A stretch of 64,000 nt of DNA from Okapia johnstoni (GCA_024291935.2 CM044315.1:75498385-75562384); one strand, 5' to 3'. Counted from the stretch's first letter, positions 1 through 11,069 are shown. Numbers and translations: made by a program. The notes: a model not told the origin generated them from the letters alone.

Positions 1-25
1 TTGCTTACTTCTTATTACCCCTTCA

Positions 26-273
26 TGAGGTTTCCTCGATGGGTTCCTTTGGAGTACCCCAAATCTCCCTACCTCCCAAGCCCTCTAACATAGCCCCTCA
101 AGACCCTCTCCCTCCTGCTGTCTTTTAGAGAATTCTTATACAGCCCTGGTATCCATTGACAGTCATCATCAGCCAACAATACACTGGATCAAACCTTTTT
201 TCCAATCTTTTTCCTGTGGGTTCCAGAATAAGCAGATTGACAGTGTTCAGAACATATTTATACCATTGCCTTT
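26..273. repeat. Direct-repeat segment, copy A
   Basis: This segment of about 245 bp recurs at 2723-2968 in the same orientation at roughly 88-90% identity by eye. Similarity stops sharply after the shared word ccattgccttt. The flanks are unrelated. No open frame, poly(A) tail or terminal repeat is visible, so it could be a local duplication or two copies of a dispersed family I do not recognise. Confidence 0.75.
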
Positions 274-275
274 GC

Positions 276-770
276 CATGATTCGCCTTGCTGATGGAGAG
301 GCTAAGAGAGGATGTAGTTTATTGCTTACAGATTGAAAAACCAGAGCTCAGAGAACTTGTGAGATACAGTTTCTGTTTAGATCTATTCATGGGCCCACTA
401 AAATGCATTTAGCTGTGGATGACCTAGCTTTTTCATTGGCAGACTCATTTGCAAGAGGATTAAGGCTATTTTGCACTAGAGGACCAGCTCAGTCTGGGTT
501 GGCAAATGGCAAATGGAGATAAAATGGTGAGAGAGTTGCTGCTGAGAAAATGACATGTTCATGATTGTGTCCCAAAGGGCAGTAATTCCAGTAATTACTG
601 ACTTCTACTTTTTTATTTTTGTTTTTCCACTTCACTCCCCATGTGTTAATGTATGTAGATGGTTAGGACTGACTCCTTCCTGAGAAGATCTGTGAGTTGC
701 TGTTTTTCTTTCATATGTAAGGCTTCTGGGTCAGACCTAAGGATACCCTAGGAAATTTAATCCATCCATC
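276..770. other. Repeat-poor stretch
   Basis: No gene, recognised repeat or simple repeat is seen here. Composition is ordinary AT-rich mammalian DNA with no convincing open frame. Confidence 0.5.
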
Positions 771-1150
771 ATATTATCAAGCCCTCCCTGAATACCTACT
801 CCATGCCAAGCCTCGTCTGGACACTGAGAATTAATAAAATGCTTGGTACAATCCCTGCCTTTGTGAAGTTCACAGTCCAGTGATGGAGACAGACATAATT
901 GTGTCAAACACAACCAATACAGAGAAGATACAGTTGCACCAAATTCAAGATACAATTGCATGTTACAAAGTTGTGCCAAGGGACATGAAAGACAAAGGAA
1001 TCACTTTTCATGGAGTATCAAGAAAGTTCTTCTAGCTGTGGCAAGCCATGCCTTAGATCTTGAAAAGTTCATAAAGGGGTGTTACCTGGGTATTCAGGAG
1101 CAGGAAGAGCATTCCAACCCAAAGCAGCAGCATATGCCTAGAACTAACAG
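770..1150 (+). repeat. Ancient purine-rich repeat, 5' part
   Basis: This is the opening part of the old mammalian repeat seen best at 37.4-40.3 kb and 62.4-64 kb. The readable landmarks are the 'size of lesion' style run ctggacactgagaatt, the phrase gatggagacagacataat and the later aggagcaggaagagcattcc. It is heavily diverged and the family name is not assigned. Confidence 0.5.
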
Positions 1151-1419
1151 TTTAATATGTTTCAGAAACAACAAACAACAAGTTCAGTATGACTCCTCCT
1201 TAAACAAATGCATGGTCTTAGGGAGAGGTAAGTCTAGGTAAGTGTTGGGGGGTGTGGGTAGGCATATATCACAGACTACTACTTTGATGGCTTGTTCATA
1301 GGGCAGTGGAAGGTCTCAGGAGAGAAGTGACTTACCCAGTTAATGCATATCCTTATCTGTTAGGAACAGAGTAGAATGAACCCTTGTAAAGGGACTGGAA
1401 GATCTGGGTTTTGCCCCTT

Positions 1420-1560
1420 TTCCATTCCCTTCAGATTGAGTACACATGTTCCAGGTCTTATAATATCTTCAAGCCTGTTTCTTCACTTCTAAAATAGAAA
1501 TATCTGACCTGGCCATCCTATAAGGTTATTTTGAAAAGAAAATGAAGACATGGGCATGAA
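1420..1560 (+). repeat. MIR SINE fragment
   Basis: The MIR core and 3' part are recognised by the order: cytosine-rich 'cctgtttcttcacttctaaa' block, then a gtta...gaaaatgaag 3' block. It is old and diverged. Confidence 0.45.
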
Positions 1561-1754
1561 GCTAATTAGTGAATTATAAAAAAAGTCATTATTTTATTTA
1601 TAGTATCTTTTTTAGTGCCATATTAAGTTTATATTCTCAATAGGCATTTTAATATCCTTCAAATAATAAGTAGTATCTGCACTAAAAAGTTTTAGAATTA
1701 CTTTTCCGGGGTATTATTTAGAACTATATTTAATACTATTATAAGCATACTGTG

Positions 1755-2410
1755 AGGATAGAAGAAGGGACAAATATTTATTGAGCACTTACATAACAAG
1801 TACTATGCTAAATTCTTTGTTGTTGTTGTAGTTCAGGTATTCAATTGTGTCTGACTCTTTGTGACCTCATGGACTTCAGAATACCAGGCTCCTCTCCTCC
1901 ACTGTCTCCTGGAGTTTGCTCAAATTCATGTCTATTGAGTCAATGATGCTATCTAAGCATCCCGTCTTCTGCCACCTGCTTCTCCTTTTACCTTCAACCT
2001 TTCCCAGCATCAGGGTCTTTTTCAATGAGTCAGCTCTTCACTTCAGGTGGCCAAAGTATTGGAGCTTCAGCATCAGCCTTTACAATGAATATTCAGGTTT
2101 GATTTCCTTTAGGATTGACCAGTTAGATCTCCTTGCAGTCCAAGGGATCCTCAAGAGTCTTCTCCAACACAATTTGAAAGCATCAGTTCTTCAGTGTTCA
2201 GACTTCTTTACGCTACATTTCTTTACTCACATTTAAGTTAGCCTCTCAGTATTCCCATGAGAGTGGGGATTATTATTCCATTTTATAGATGAGGAAACTA
2301 AGGCTCAAAGAGTTATAATAACTTATCAAAATTCAGTCAACTTGTGAATGGCAGAGCCAGGATTATAACCCAAATATGCATTATCCTAAATCTTGCATTC
2401 TTCTCTATAC
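1755..2410 (-). repeat. MIR SINE split by a BovB insertion
   Basis: The reverse-complement MIR 3' end (atttattgagcacttac, 1775 onward) stops near 1815 and resumes near 2225. It continues through tttatagatgaggaaacta to the tRNA-like 5' part near 2400. The intervening 400 bp are BovB. The split shows that BovB arrived after MIR, as expected from the ages of the two families. Confidence 0.75.
1816..2215 (-). mobile_element. BovB LINE 3' end, 5'-truncated
   Basis: This is the reverse complement of the last roughly 400 bp of BovB: tail (ttcaggtattcaattgtgtc), then the actctttgtgacc box, then the 3' coding remnant up to about 2212. The 5' part is absent, the usual result of incomplete reverse transcription. 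Short ttcttt words flank both ends and may be a poor target-site duplication. It is not coding-competent. Confidence 0.85.
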
Positions 2411-2477
2411 ATTGGGTTTGTTGGAGAAAGAGGACAGTGAGACAAAAGAGACCAGAAATGGGAATAGATATAGTAGT

Positions 2478-2690
2478 AGTGCAGTGTTAGTCGCTTAGTA
2501 GTGTCCCACTCTTTGTGACTTCATGGACTGTAGTCCACCAGCCTCCTCTTTCCGTGGAATTCTCCAGGCAAGAATACTGGAGTGGGCTGCCATTCCCTTC
2601 TCCAGGGGATCTTCCCAACCCAGGAATCAAACCCGTGTCTCCTACATTGCAGGCAGGTTCTTTACTGTCTGAGCCACCAGGGAAGCCCAA
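2478..2690 (-). mobile_element. Bov-tA SINE
   Basis: The element is full length on the minus strand. The tRNA-like head ends at gggaagccc (2682-2690), with the promoter B-box-like segment inside 2600-2660. The BovB-related A part and tail run to 2478. The element abuts a MER2 fragment on its right. Confidence 0.9.
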
Positions 2691-3062
2691 ATATAATGTA
2701 AGTGCTATGTAAACAGTTGAGGATGAGTTGAAGATAGTTTCCCTGGGGACACCCAAAATCTCCCTACCTCCCAAGCTCTCTAACATAGCCCCTCAAGGCC
2801 CTCCCCCGCCCCCATCTTTTGCAGAGTTCTAATACAGCCCTGGTATCCACAATGAGAGTCATCATCAGCCAACATCACACTGGATCAGACCTTTTTCCCA
2901 ATCTTTTTTCTGTGGGTTCCAGAATAAGCAGGTTGACAGTGTTCAGAACATATTCATACCATTGCCTTTTTTGATTTTTGGAATTTCATGTAATTTTTTT
3001 GTCAAATATTTTCCATCCTTTGGTTGAATCCATGGATATGTAGATATGAAAGGCTGACTGTA
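2691..3062 (-). repeat. MER2 DNA transposon fragment, interrupted
   Basis: MER2 (a Tigger-related DNA transposon) is recognised in two pieces. Positions 2691-2716 hold atgtaagtgctatgtaaaca; positions 2969-3062 end in ggttgaatccatggatatg and the gctgactgta terminus. Between them lies copy B of the direct-repeat segment, so the interruption is a secondary event. Transposase is absent. Confidence 0.65.
2723..2968. repeat. Direct-repeat segment, copy B
   Basis: This is the partner of 26-273. Shared landmarks in order are tctccctacctcccaag, acagccctggtatcca, gtgggttccagaataagcag and cagtgttcagaacatatt. It sits inside a MER2 element, so this copy, at least, was inserted. Confidence 0.75.
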
Positions 3063-3292
3063 TTTTCTTCTCTCTAAATATCAAAATCCTAGCAAATATA
3101 GAATACCATATAGAGTTTGTAAATTTACAGGTTATTTTTTTGTTTGTTTGATTTTGCTTTAATAGATATACAGATTGCAATAGACATGGGATTCATTTGA
3201 GAGAGTGAGGAGCTCATCCCAGCTAGGGAAGAGAAGGTGGATTTAGGATCACTGAAAACTTTTAGCCAAAGAATTTTGAGAAACATGCCACA

Positions 3293-3326
3293 GTTTTTTG
3301 TTTGTTTTGTTTTGTTTGTTTGTTTG
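3293..3326. repeat. (TTTG)n simple repeat
   Basis: An imperfect run of TTTG/TTTTG units, possibly the decayed tail of an old retroelement. Confidence 0.8.
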
Positions 3327-3437
3327 CTCTTGACTTACAGGCATGAGTGATAGGACGTTGTTAAATAGAGGAAATCTAAGTAAGACTGTTTTGAAGGGAA
3401 AATTAGGTCAAATGAAGAAAACTTCAGAGAAAAGCAA

Positions 3438-3660
3438 GACTTCCCAGTTGGTGCAATGCAAAGAATACACCTACCAATGCAGGAGATGCAAGAGATATGG
3501 GTTCATTCCCTGGGTTAGGAAGATCCTCTGGAGTAGGAAATGGCAACCCATTCCAGTGTTCTTGCCTGGAAAATTTCATGGACAGAGGAGCCTGGTGGGC
3601 TACAGTCCATGTGGTCACAAAGAATCAGACATGACTGAACGATTGAGCATGCACACAATG
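3438..3660 (+). mobile_element. Bov-tA SINE
   Basis: The plus-strand tRNA-like head begins at gacttcccagttgg. The A part follows (gaaatggcaacccattccag, then gacagaggagcctggtgg). The tail ends in acatgactgaacgattgag. Several CpG-type decays are visible. Confidence 0.9.
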
Positions 3661-4039
3661 ACACAATGTTTTTCTTCCTTTTTCTTGTCATCTCAGTTTC
3701 TATAAGGATAAGCCGCATGTTTTCTCCTCTTAGGTACTCCAGCATATCCTGGTATTCTCATTTTGTGTTTGTTGATTCTTGCTTTAGACATATTTCTAAT
3801 TAGCCTGATTGCTGACTTCACAGTCTACAGTAAAACATAAGAAGGGGCCACCATAGCAAGTAGATTAATTTCCACATAAGCCACAGCCAATTGTTGGACA
3901 GCAAAATGGGAAGCAAAAACAATTCAAGCTCCATAAGAATTTGGGCCTTTACTCTTATTATTGGTCTCCCAAATGTCAAGAAAAGTGCCTGAAATGTGGC
4001 AGTGATATAATTCTGATTAAAAAATAATAGCATAGAGCT

Positions 4040-4140
4040 ATTAACTGGCAGATACCTGAATTATACCTAGACTGGTTCCAGAGTTTTGCTTGGTAAGTAT
4101 TTGTTGAATTAAGGAATAAATGAATGAATGAATGAAGTGT
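4040..4140 (+). repeat. L2 LINE 3' end
   Basis: The block aagtatttgttgaattaagg followed by a (GAAT)n tail at 4116-4137 is the typical L2 3' terminus. Confidence 0.55.
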
Positions 4141-4257
4141 ATTTCTTCTCATTCTCCAATTCATTTGATTTCATCATTGGATGGTATTTATACTTAGGAG
4201 GAAATGCAATTTACATTGTACTTGTTAAGTTAAACTGAATATAACTGAATCTAAGTG

Positions 4258-4627
4258 GAGTGAACTGTGGTGTTGGAGGACTCTTGAGAGTCCCTTGAAG
4301 TGAAAGAGCATCAAACCATGACTGGAAATCAGTCCTGAACATTCATTGGAAGGATGGATGCTGAAACTGAAACTCTAATACTTTGGCCACCTGATGCGAA
4401 GAACTGACTCAATGGAAAAGACCCTGAGGTTGGGAAAGATTGAAGGCAGGAAGAGAAGGGGACGACAGAGGATGAGATGGCTTGATGGCATCACTGACTC
4501 AATAAACATGAGTTTGAGCAAGCTCCGGGAGTTGGTGATGGACAGGGAAGCCTGGCGTGCTGTAGTCCATAGGGTCGCAAAGAATTGGACACCACTGAGC
4601 GACTGAACTGAACTGAACTGAACTGAA
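4258..4627 (+). mobile_element. BovB LINE 3' end, 5'-truncated
   Basis: This is the last roughly 370 bp of BovB in sense orientation. It starts in the gaactgtggtgttgga block, passes ggccacctgatgcgaagaac and ends with four ACTGA units at 4607-4627. The internal segment after cttgagagtccctt (4290-4330) is unusually diverged from the other copies. Confidence 0.9.
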
Positions 4628-4639
4628 GTGAAATTTATA

Positions 4640-5335
4640 AATCCCTTCTTGTTTAATAGCAGTAAATGTTACTATGCATCCCTGTTGTGTTTAAATATAA
4701 ACTCCTTTAAAACTCTGTTTCTTCTTTGTTGTATATCTCTGTAATTATTAATAAATCAGTTTCTTAATTCTCAGAAATGGAATCCACCTTTTAAAGCCCC
4801 AGGAAGGAGCACAATATTTATTATGAGTTTTACAGGGTGGCAATTTTTGCTTAGGCACAATCCCATTGCATCTGTAGCACTTGCCAGAGTTGTGCCAGTC
4901 ACATGGTTCCAAAAACTACTAAAGAAAGAGGACTAAATTTTAAGCCTGATAACAAAAGGGAAAAAATCTAAATACATGTCATATCACCCTGACAACACCT
5001 GCAAAACTCTGTTTTGATTACACTGCTTGCAGGTCAGTGGACACATTTAAGAAGTCCTTGTCTCCTGTAGTTTGATAATCACTAGCAGTTAGGTTTTGTC
5101 AAATACTTTGCCAGCTGGCTTTGTTCCTCACCTGTAAAGTCTCTGAAGCCTTGACAGCTTTTTTAGATGGCAAAATATTTCCTCTCAAAAATCTGTGCAA
5201 GTTGGAGGACGTGTTCTTCTGTGTTGGCCTGTCCCAGTGCAGTGAGTACAGTTGTGGATGCCCTATATTAGGAGAATCATGCTGCTTTCCTGGGCACTTG
5301 AGAGAAGGACACTGAAATGAATATGAAGGAGCCAG
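4640..5335. other. Repeat-poor stretch
   Basis: Nothing recognisable is seen. A 64-codon open frame at 5121-5315 (+) has no recognisable motif, no supporting splice or Kozak context and a length expected by chance. Confidence 0.4.
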
Positions 5336-5339
5336 AGAT

Positions 5340-5515
5340 GTTGAGTGTGAATAAAAACTGGCTTCTGAATTTGCTAGCTCTGTAACCTCGGGAAAGTCTA
5401 CGTATCAGAGATACTCTGGGCCTCCATTTCCCCACCTATGATTTGTACTTATACTATTGTTGTGAGGGTAAATAGAAAAAAATATGGGAAAGTAACACAT
5501 GAGTTATAAAGCTCT
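5340..5515 (+). repeat. MIR SINE
   Basis: The MIR order is visible: gctagctctgtaacctcggg, ctccatttccccacctatga and attgttgtgagggtaaatag. Confidence 0.65.
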
Positions 5516-5599
5516 ACCTATTATTATTTTATTATTATTCAAATATCTTGTGGAACCAAACATTAAGTCGAAAAATAGTATATTATAAAAACTGTTATA

Positions 5600-7592
5600 T
5601 TGCTAGGCCATAAAACAAGCCTTGCTAAATTTAAGAAAATTGAAATCACATCAAGCATCTTTTCTGACCACATTGCTATGAGACTAGAAATCAGCTGTAA
5701 GAAAAAATCTGCAAAGAACACAAACACATGTGGAGGTTAAACAGCATACAACTAATAAGCAATGGATCACTGCAGAAATCAAAGAGGAAGTAGAAAAATA
5801 CCTGGAGACAAATGAAAATGAAAACACAACGATCCAGAATCGATGGCACACAGCAAAAGCAGTTCTAAGAAGGAAGTTCATAGTGATACAAGCTGACCTC
5901 AGGAAACAAGAAAACTTTCAAATAAACAACCTAACCTTACACCTAAAGGAGCTAGAAAAAGAAGAAACGAAATTCAAAGTTAGTAGAAGCAAAGAAATCA
6001 CAAAGTTCAGAGCAATAACAGCAACAACAACAAAAACAAAAAAATCAATGAAACTACCAGCTCTTTCTTTGAAATGATAAGCAAAATTGATAAACCTGTA
6101 ACCAGGCTCGTCAAGAAAAAAAGAGAGAGGGCCCAAATCAATAAAATTAGAATTTTTAAAGGAGAAATTACAACCAACTGCACAGAAATACAAAAGTATA
6201 AGAGACTACTATGAGCAACTATATGCCAATAACACAACAAAGAAGAAATGGACAAATTCCTAGAAATGTGAAATCTCCCATGACTGAAACAGGAAGAAAT
6301 AGAAAATCTGAACAGATCAATTACCAGTAACTAAATTGAATCATTAATTAAAAAAAAAAAAACAACAACTAACAAAGAGAAGTCTAAGACTAGATGTCTT
6401 CACAGATGAATTACCCCAAACATTTAGAAAAGAGTTGACACTTACCTTCCTCAAACGGCTCTAAAAAGAATTGCAAAGGAAGGAATGCTCTGAACACATT
6501 CTATGAGGCCAGTATCATCCTTATACCAAAACCAGACAAAGATATTAAAAGAAAAAGAAAATTACAGGCCAATATCACTGATAAACATAGATGACAAAAA
6601 TCTTCAACAAAATACTAGCAAACCAAATCCAACAATATGTCAAAAGGATCACTCACCGTGAACAAGTGGGATTTATCCCAGTGATGCAGTGATTTTTTAA
6701 AATATCTGTAAATCAATCAGTGTGACAGAACACATTAACAAATTGAAGGATAAAAAAGATCATCTCACTAGATGCAGTGAGTCAAAAACCTTTTGACAAA
6801 AGTCAATAACCATGTATGATAAGAATTCATCAGAAAGTAGGCATAGAGGGGACATACCTCAACACAACACCATATATGAGAAGCCCACAGCTAATGCAGA
6901 TGGCAAACAGGTATATGTTGAAAAGATGCTCAACACTGTTAGTCATCAGAGAAATGCAAATTAAAACCACAATGATATAGCACCTCATATCTGTCAGAAT
7001 GGCTATCATAAAAAAGGACATAAACAAATGTTGGTAAAGATGTGGAGAAAAGGGAAGCCTCCCCCACTGTTTGTTGTAATGTAAACTTGTACAGCTCCTG
7101 TGGTAAATATTAAGGAGGTTTCTCAAAAAAATCAAGAATAGAGCTACCATATGACCCCGAAGTTCCACTTCTGGATGTATGTCTGAAAAAAATCAGAGAT
7201 ACTAATTTGAAAAGATACATGCATCCCAATGTTCACGGCAACATTATTCACAGCTGCCAAGGTATGGAAGCAACCTATACATCCATCAACAGATGAATAG
7301 ATAGAAATGTACTCTATCATAAAGAATGAAATTTTACCATTTGCAACAACATGAATGGACTGGGAAAATATTATGCTAAATGAAATATATCAGACAGAAA
7401 AAGACAAATACTGTGTGATACCACTTACATGTGAAATCTAAAAAATAAACTAGTGACTATAAAAACAAAACTGATTCACAGATATGAAGAAAAAACTGGT
7501 GGCTACTAGGAGGGAGTAAGACGTGGGTGCGGAAGGGCAAAATAGCAGTAGGGGATTAAGAGGTAAAAACTACCATATTAAAAAAAAACAAA
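5600..7592 (+). mobile_element. L1 LINE, 5'-truncated and internally deleted
   Basis: L1 ORF2 begins midway at about 5600 (aggccataaaacaagcc). It runs through the linker and reverse transcriptase N-terminal part to about 6895, then jumps to the ORF2 C-terminal region (cagatggcaaacaggtatat). It continues through the 3' UTR to an A-rich end at 7578-7592. About 1-1.5 kb of the reverse transcriptase and following region is missing at the 6895 junction. Frameshifts and stops are frequent. Confidence 0.85.
5730..6077 (+). pseudogene. L1 ORF2 fragment (endonuclease-RT linker)
   Basis: This is the longest surviving reading frame of the plus-strand L1, about 115 codons. It carries the recognisable linker words MEVKQHTTNKQWI, TAKAVLRRKFIVIQADLRKQ and LTLHLKELEKEE. 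It precedes the reverse transcriptase domain in an intact L1. Here it is closed by a stop after [11 protein letters not shown], and the downstream catalytic region is frame-broken and deleted. It has no coding capacity today. Confidence 0.75.
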
Positions 7593-7720
7593 CTGTTAGC
7601 ATCAGAAGGCCTGAGTCCAAATTTCAGTTATGCTACTTGATAGCTAGGTGACTTTGTTATTCATGTACCCTTCTGAGTTTCAACTTTCTAATCTATAAAA
7701 TTGGAATTCATTAATTACTT
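7592..7720 (+). repeat. MIR SINE
   Basis: The block gcatcagaaggcctgagtcc, then ttgatagctaggtgactttg, then tttctaatctataaaattgg is the MIR core in sense orientation, directly after the L1 tail. Confidence 0.65.
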
Positions 7721-8265
7721 CAGGAAACAGATACTAAGCCTCAGTGTTGTTCATGGGACCTGGTCATATGTGGAGATAAAAAAGATAGGTTCTTAAATAT
7801 TGTTAGGAAGACAATAAGTAAAAACAAACAGAATCATAACTTATAACCAAGGGTCATTGCTCTGTTGAGAAGTGAATCTAACCCAGCCTGATGCATTACT
7901 GTTTATTTCCAAATGGGATTTGAAGCAGCAAGCAGTAGAAATGTTTAATGTTAATGTCTAATGTTTGATTGAAAGAGACCCTTGCCAAAACCCTTTTACC
8001 ACAGTCTCATTTGATCGTCATTGTAATCACACAAGACAGGAAGAGCAGTACCACTGTTACCTTCACATTCATCCACCCATCTATTCATTTACCACATTTA
8101 TCGAGGGCCAATTATTGCACATAAGGTGCCGTAATTGCTATCCAACTGTAAATATTTGTCATTTTCTCACATGCTTTTCACTCAAAACATCTGAAAAGAT
8201 CCTCATTGGATGTCCCTTTGTAATGCATGAAGAGGGAAAGACCCTTGGATTTAAAGATGAGCAGC
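7720..8265. other. Repeat-poor stretch
   Basis: No recognised element. The open frame 7965-8333 (+) begins in unique sequence and runs into a MIR; it shows no domain signature and I do not call it a gene. Confidence 0.4.
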
Positions 8266-8269
8266 CTAG

Positions 8270-8475
8270 GGTTAAATTCCTGCTCTACTGGGATAGACAG
8301 GATCTCTGGCTTACTTGTAGAACTGGAACATAGCAGGCTCTCAATAAATAGTAAAAGAGTGGGTGAATAAGTGGATGAATGAATGATGACATTTCACAAT
8401 TTTGAGTTTCAATTTGCTCACTTTTAAAATGGAAATAAAAACTCCTGGATCCCAAATGTGGTTATGAGATTTGCA
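8270..8475 (+). repeat. MIR fragments
   Basis: A MIR 3' end (acatagcaggctctcaataa at 8330-8350) is followed by a second MIR core piece (tttcaatttgctcacttttaaaatgg). They could be one rearranged element or two. Confidence 0.5.
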
Positions 8476-8572
8476 TAAATTATTGTACTTAAAAATGTTT
8501 CTGTAAATGGCAAACAGACAGATATAACTGTGACTGCACTGCGTTCTCCTCTTACCCAGCATAGATAATCAT

Positions 8573-8798
8573 GCTGCTGCTGCTGCTAAGTTGCTTCACT
8601 TGTATCCGACTCTTTGTGACCCTATAGACCATAGCCCACCAGGCTCCTTTGTCCATGGGATTCTCCAGGCAAGAATACTGGAGTGGGTTGCCATTCCCTC
8701 CTCCAGGAGATCTTCCTGACCCAACGATTGAACCCACATCTCTTATGTCTCCTGCACTGGCAGGCATGTTCTTTACCACTAGCACCACCTGGGAAGCC
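8573..8798 (-). mobile_element. Bov-tA SINE with near-perfect target duplication
   Basis: A minus-strand element whose tail is a (GCT)n run. The 13-bp flanks catagataatcat (8560-8572) and cataggtaaccat (8799-8811) differ at two positions and look like the target-site duplication. Confidence 0.9.
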
Positions 8799-8911
8799 CA
8801 TAGGTAACCATAGTTCCTCCTTAGAAATGACCTTCTCTGGAATAATTTTCCTGAGTATATTTTAGACACCTTTTGTTTGGGAAGATTAATCTGGTTGCTA
8901 TGTTGATAATA

Positions 8912-9366
8912 GACTTGTTCAGTCTCTAAGTCATGTCCAACTCTTTTCAACCCCATGGACTGCAGCATGCCAGGCTTCCCAGTCCTTCACTGTCCCCTGG
9001 AGTTTGCCCAGACTCATGTCTATTGACTAGGTGATGCCATCCAACCATCTCATCCTCTGTCACCCCCTTCTCTTCGTGCTTTCAATCTTTCCCAATATCA
9101 GGGTCTTTTCGAATGAGTCAGCTCTTTGAATCAGCTTGCCAAAGTATTGGAGCTTCAGCATCAGTTCTTTCAGTGAATGTTCAGGGTTGATTTCCTTCCG
9201 GATTGATTGGTTTGATATCCTTGCTGTTCGAGGAACTCTCAAGAGTCTTCTCCAGCACCACAATTTGAAAGCATCAATTCTTTGACTCTCAGCCTTCTTT
9301 ATGATCCAACTCTCACATCTGTACATGACTACTAGAAAAACCATAGATTTGACTATAGATTATGCT
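8912..9366 (-). mobile_element. BovB LINE 3' end with 9-bp target duplication
   Basis: The reverse complement of the last 450 bp of BovB, truncated at the block corresponding to accatagatttgactatag. The perfect 9-bp word ttgataata stands at 8903-8911 and 9367-9375. The flank therefore defines both ends, and the element inserted already truncated. Confidence 0.9.
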
Positions 9367-9429
9367 TTGATAATATATGAGGATGAAGCTACAAATAAGA
9401 AAACCATTTCAGAAGCTATTTCTGCTATC

Positions 9430-9830
9430 TAGGTGAGAAATGGCAGTGACTTGAACCAGAGTGGTAGCAGTAGATTGACTGTTTATGTGATATATTTTTA
9501 AAGTAAGCCCAGTAGTATTTCTTAAAGAGTTGAACATCTTGTAAAAGATAGAGAGGAGTCAAAGATTGTTCAGGATTTTTGCTCTGAACGTAAAGAGGAT
9601 GGAGTTTCCACCAATTGAAATGGTAATGACTGTACCTAGGGTAGATTTGTGGAGGTAAGATTAGAAATTCAATTTGGGGTGTGTTAAATTGAGGTATTAG
9701 AATCCAAATAGAATTGTTGAAAAGGCAATTAATTGGTCATATGTAGATAGATAACGAGGCAATTGGTCATAATCTGTAGATAGAGAGGTACGTTTTAGCT
9801 AGAGATACAAATATGATCAGCAGTGCCACA
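9430..9830 (+). repeat. Ancient purine-rich repeat, middle part
   Basis: Landmarks shared with the copy at 63.5-63.9 kb appear in order: tggcagtgacttgaaccaga, gatagagaggagtcaaagat, a gaaaaggcaattaattgg block and gagagatacaaatatg-like sequence. Insertions and deletions are numerous. Confidence 0.5.
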
Positions 9831-9997
9831 GGAGGATTTAGTGGAAGGAGGACAGCCATTGCCTTTGACAACTGGATCACAGGTGATGTTTTCAGAGTCA
9901 TTTCAGTAATGGGATACGGAATGAAGTCAGACTGTAATATGTTAAGAAATAAACATCAAAGAAATAGCAATAGTTAATGTGGATTACTCTTTTTAAG

Positions 9998-10081
9998 TAT
10001 TGGGTTGACCAAAAAGTCCATTTGGGTTTTTCCATAAACATTTCTGGAAAAACTGGAATGAACTTTTTGGCCAACTCAATA
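9998..10081. mobile_element. Mariner-derived miniature inverted-repeat element (hairpin)
   Basis: An 80-bp element (10000-10079) flanked by TA on both sides, the mariner target-site signature. The arms ttgggttgaccaaaaagtcc and the complement of ctttttggccaactcaa pair almost throughout about 34 bp, leaving a loop around ataaacatttct. Transposase is absent. From memory, the cattle microRNA families miR-2284 and miR-2285 derive from this element type: aaaactggaatgaacttttt on the right arm is close to a miR-2285 mature sequence. No expression can be inferred from sequence alone. Confidence 0.85.
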
Positions 10082-10329
10082 TTTTGATGGTGGAGGGAAA
10101 GAGCAAGAAGCAGGAGTTCAAGGAAGATAACTGATATTTTAATTAGACTATAATTTGGGGCCCATACTTGACCTCTTAACACACTTTTCTTCATTAGCCT
10201 CTTCAAAATCTGTTTCTAATTGTTCCTTCTCTAGTTTTCCCTCCACATACTACTTAAAGGTTCTGAATGCAGTATTCTTTTCTTTGGACTTGATGCACCC
10301 ACCTGAACAGAGAAAGGTATAAAAGCCTA

Positions 10330-10640
10330 GCCTTGCCTTCAAGACTCTCCATGATCTGGCTCTGGAATGTTAATGTAAATTTCTTCCTCCCACACTTTCT
10401 CCACTGTACAACTTAAGCTCTTTCCACTCTGGATTGTTTTTTTAGTTTCTGGAACTCTTCACTTTCCGGCTTCCATACCTTTAAGCCTGTTCCTAAATTT
10501 GCCTAGAACCCCCACCTGCTCTTTCTTCATGTATGTAAATCTTTTTTTATTCAAGACTCTTCTCAAATGCCATTTCTTTCAGGTAGCAACAAAACTCCCT
10601 CCCCTCACTTGTAGGAATTAGAACACAATTTCCTATTTTT
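10330..10640 (+). repeat. L2 LINE fragment
   Basis: An L2 3' region in sense orientation with landmarks ccttcaagactctccatgat, tttccactctgg and tcttctcaaatgccatttct. Diverged and non-coding. Confidence 0.6.
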
Positions 10641-11069
10641 GTTGTAGTGATTACTTTCAACTTGTCCAAAAATGGCACACATTATTGTATCATAATAAAC
10701 TATTTTACAGGTATTGATATAAATGTCCAGGATGTTGAATGATCTCTTTCTGAAGTTTTGAGATTCTTTAATTCTTTTAATGCCAAGTACTGTAAAGATT
10801 CCAAACCCACTGACATCATCTGCCCACCCACTCACTATGTCATTTAGCTCACTTTTTATGCTACTACTCTGTGCCCTTTAGAACCACTCCACTGGACTAA
10901 GGATGAAAGAGCTGGATTTTAGGTCTCAATTTATTGGAAGATCCTACATCAGTACTGTGAATACTAAGCTGGGTATCAGTTATTTTATATGAAATGAAGA
11001 TCTCAGTTTCTATTGTAGAAGAGAGTATTACAGTCATACCCTCAGAAACCAGTAATTACCCAGACTATT

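Noticed and set aside
2478..2690. tRNA genes in the Bov-tA heads
   Set aside because: The heads derive from a tRNA but have lost cloverleaf pairing; they are SINE promoters, not tRNAs.
8573..8600. A CRISPR-like or triplet-repeat array at (GCT)n/(CAG)n runs
   Set aside because: These are short tails of Bov-tA and Bov-A2 elements (also at 15433 and 17819); there are no spacers.
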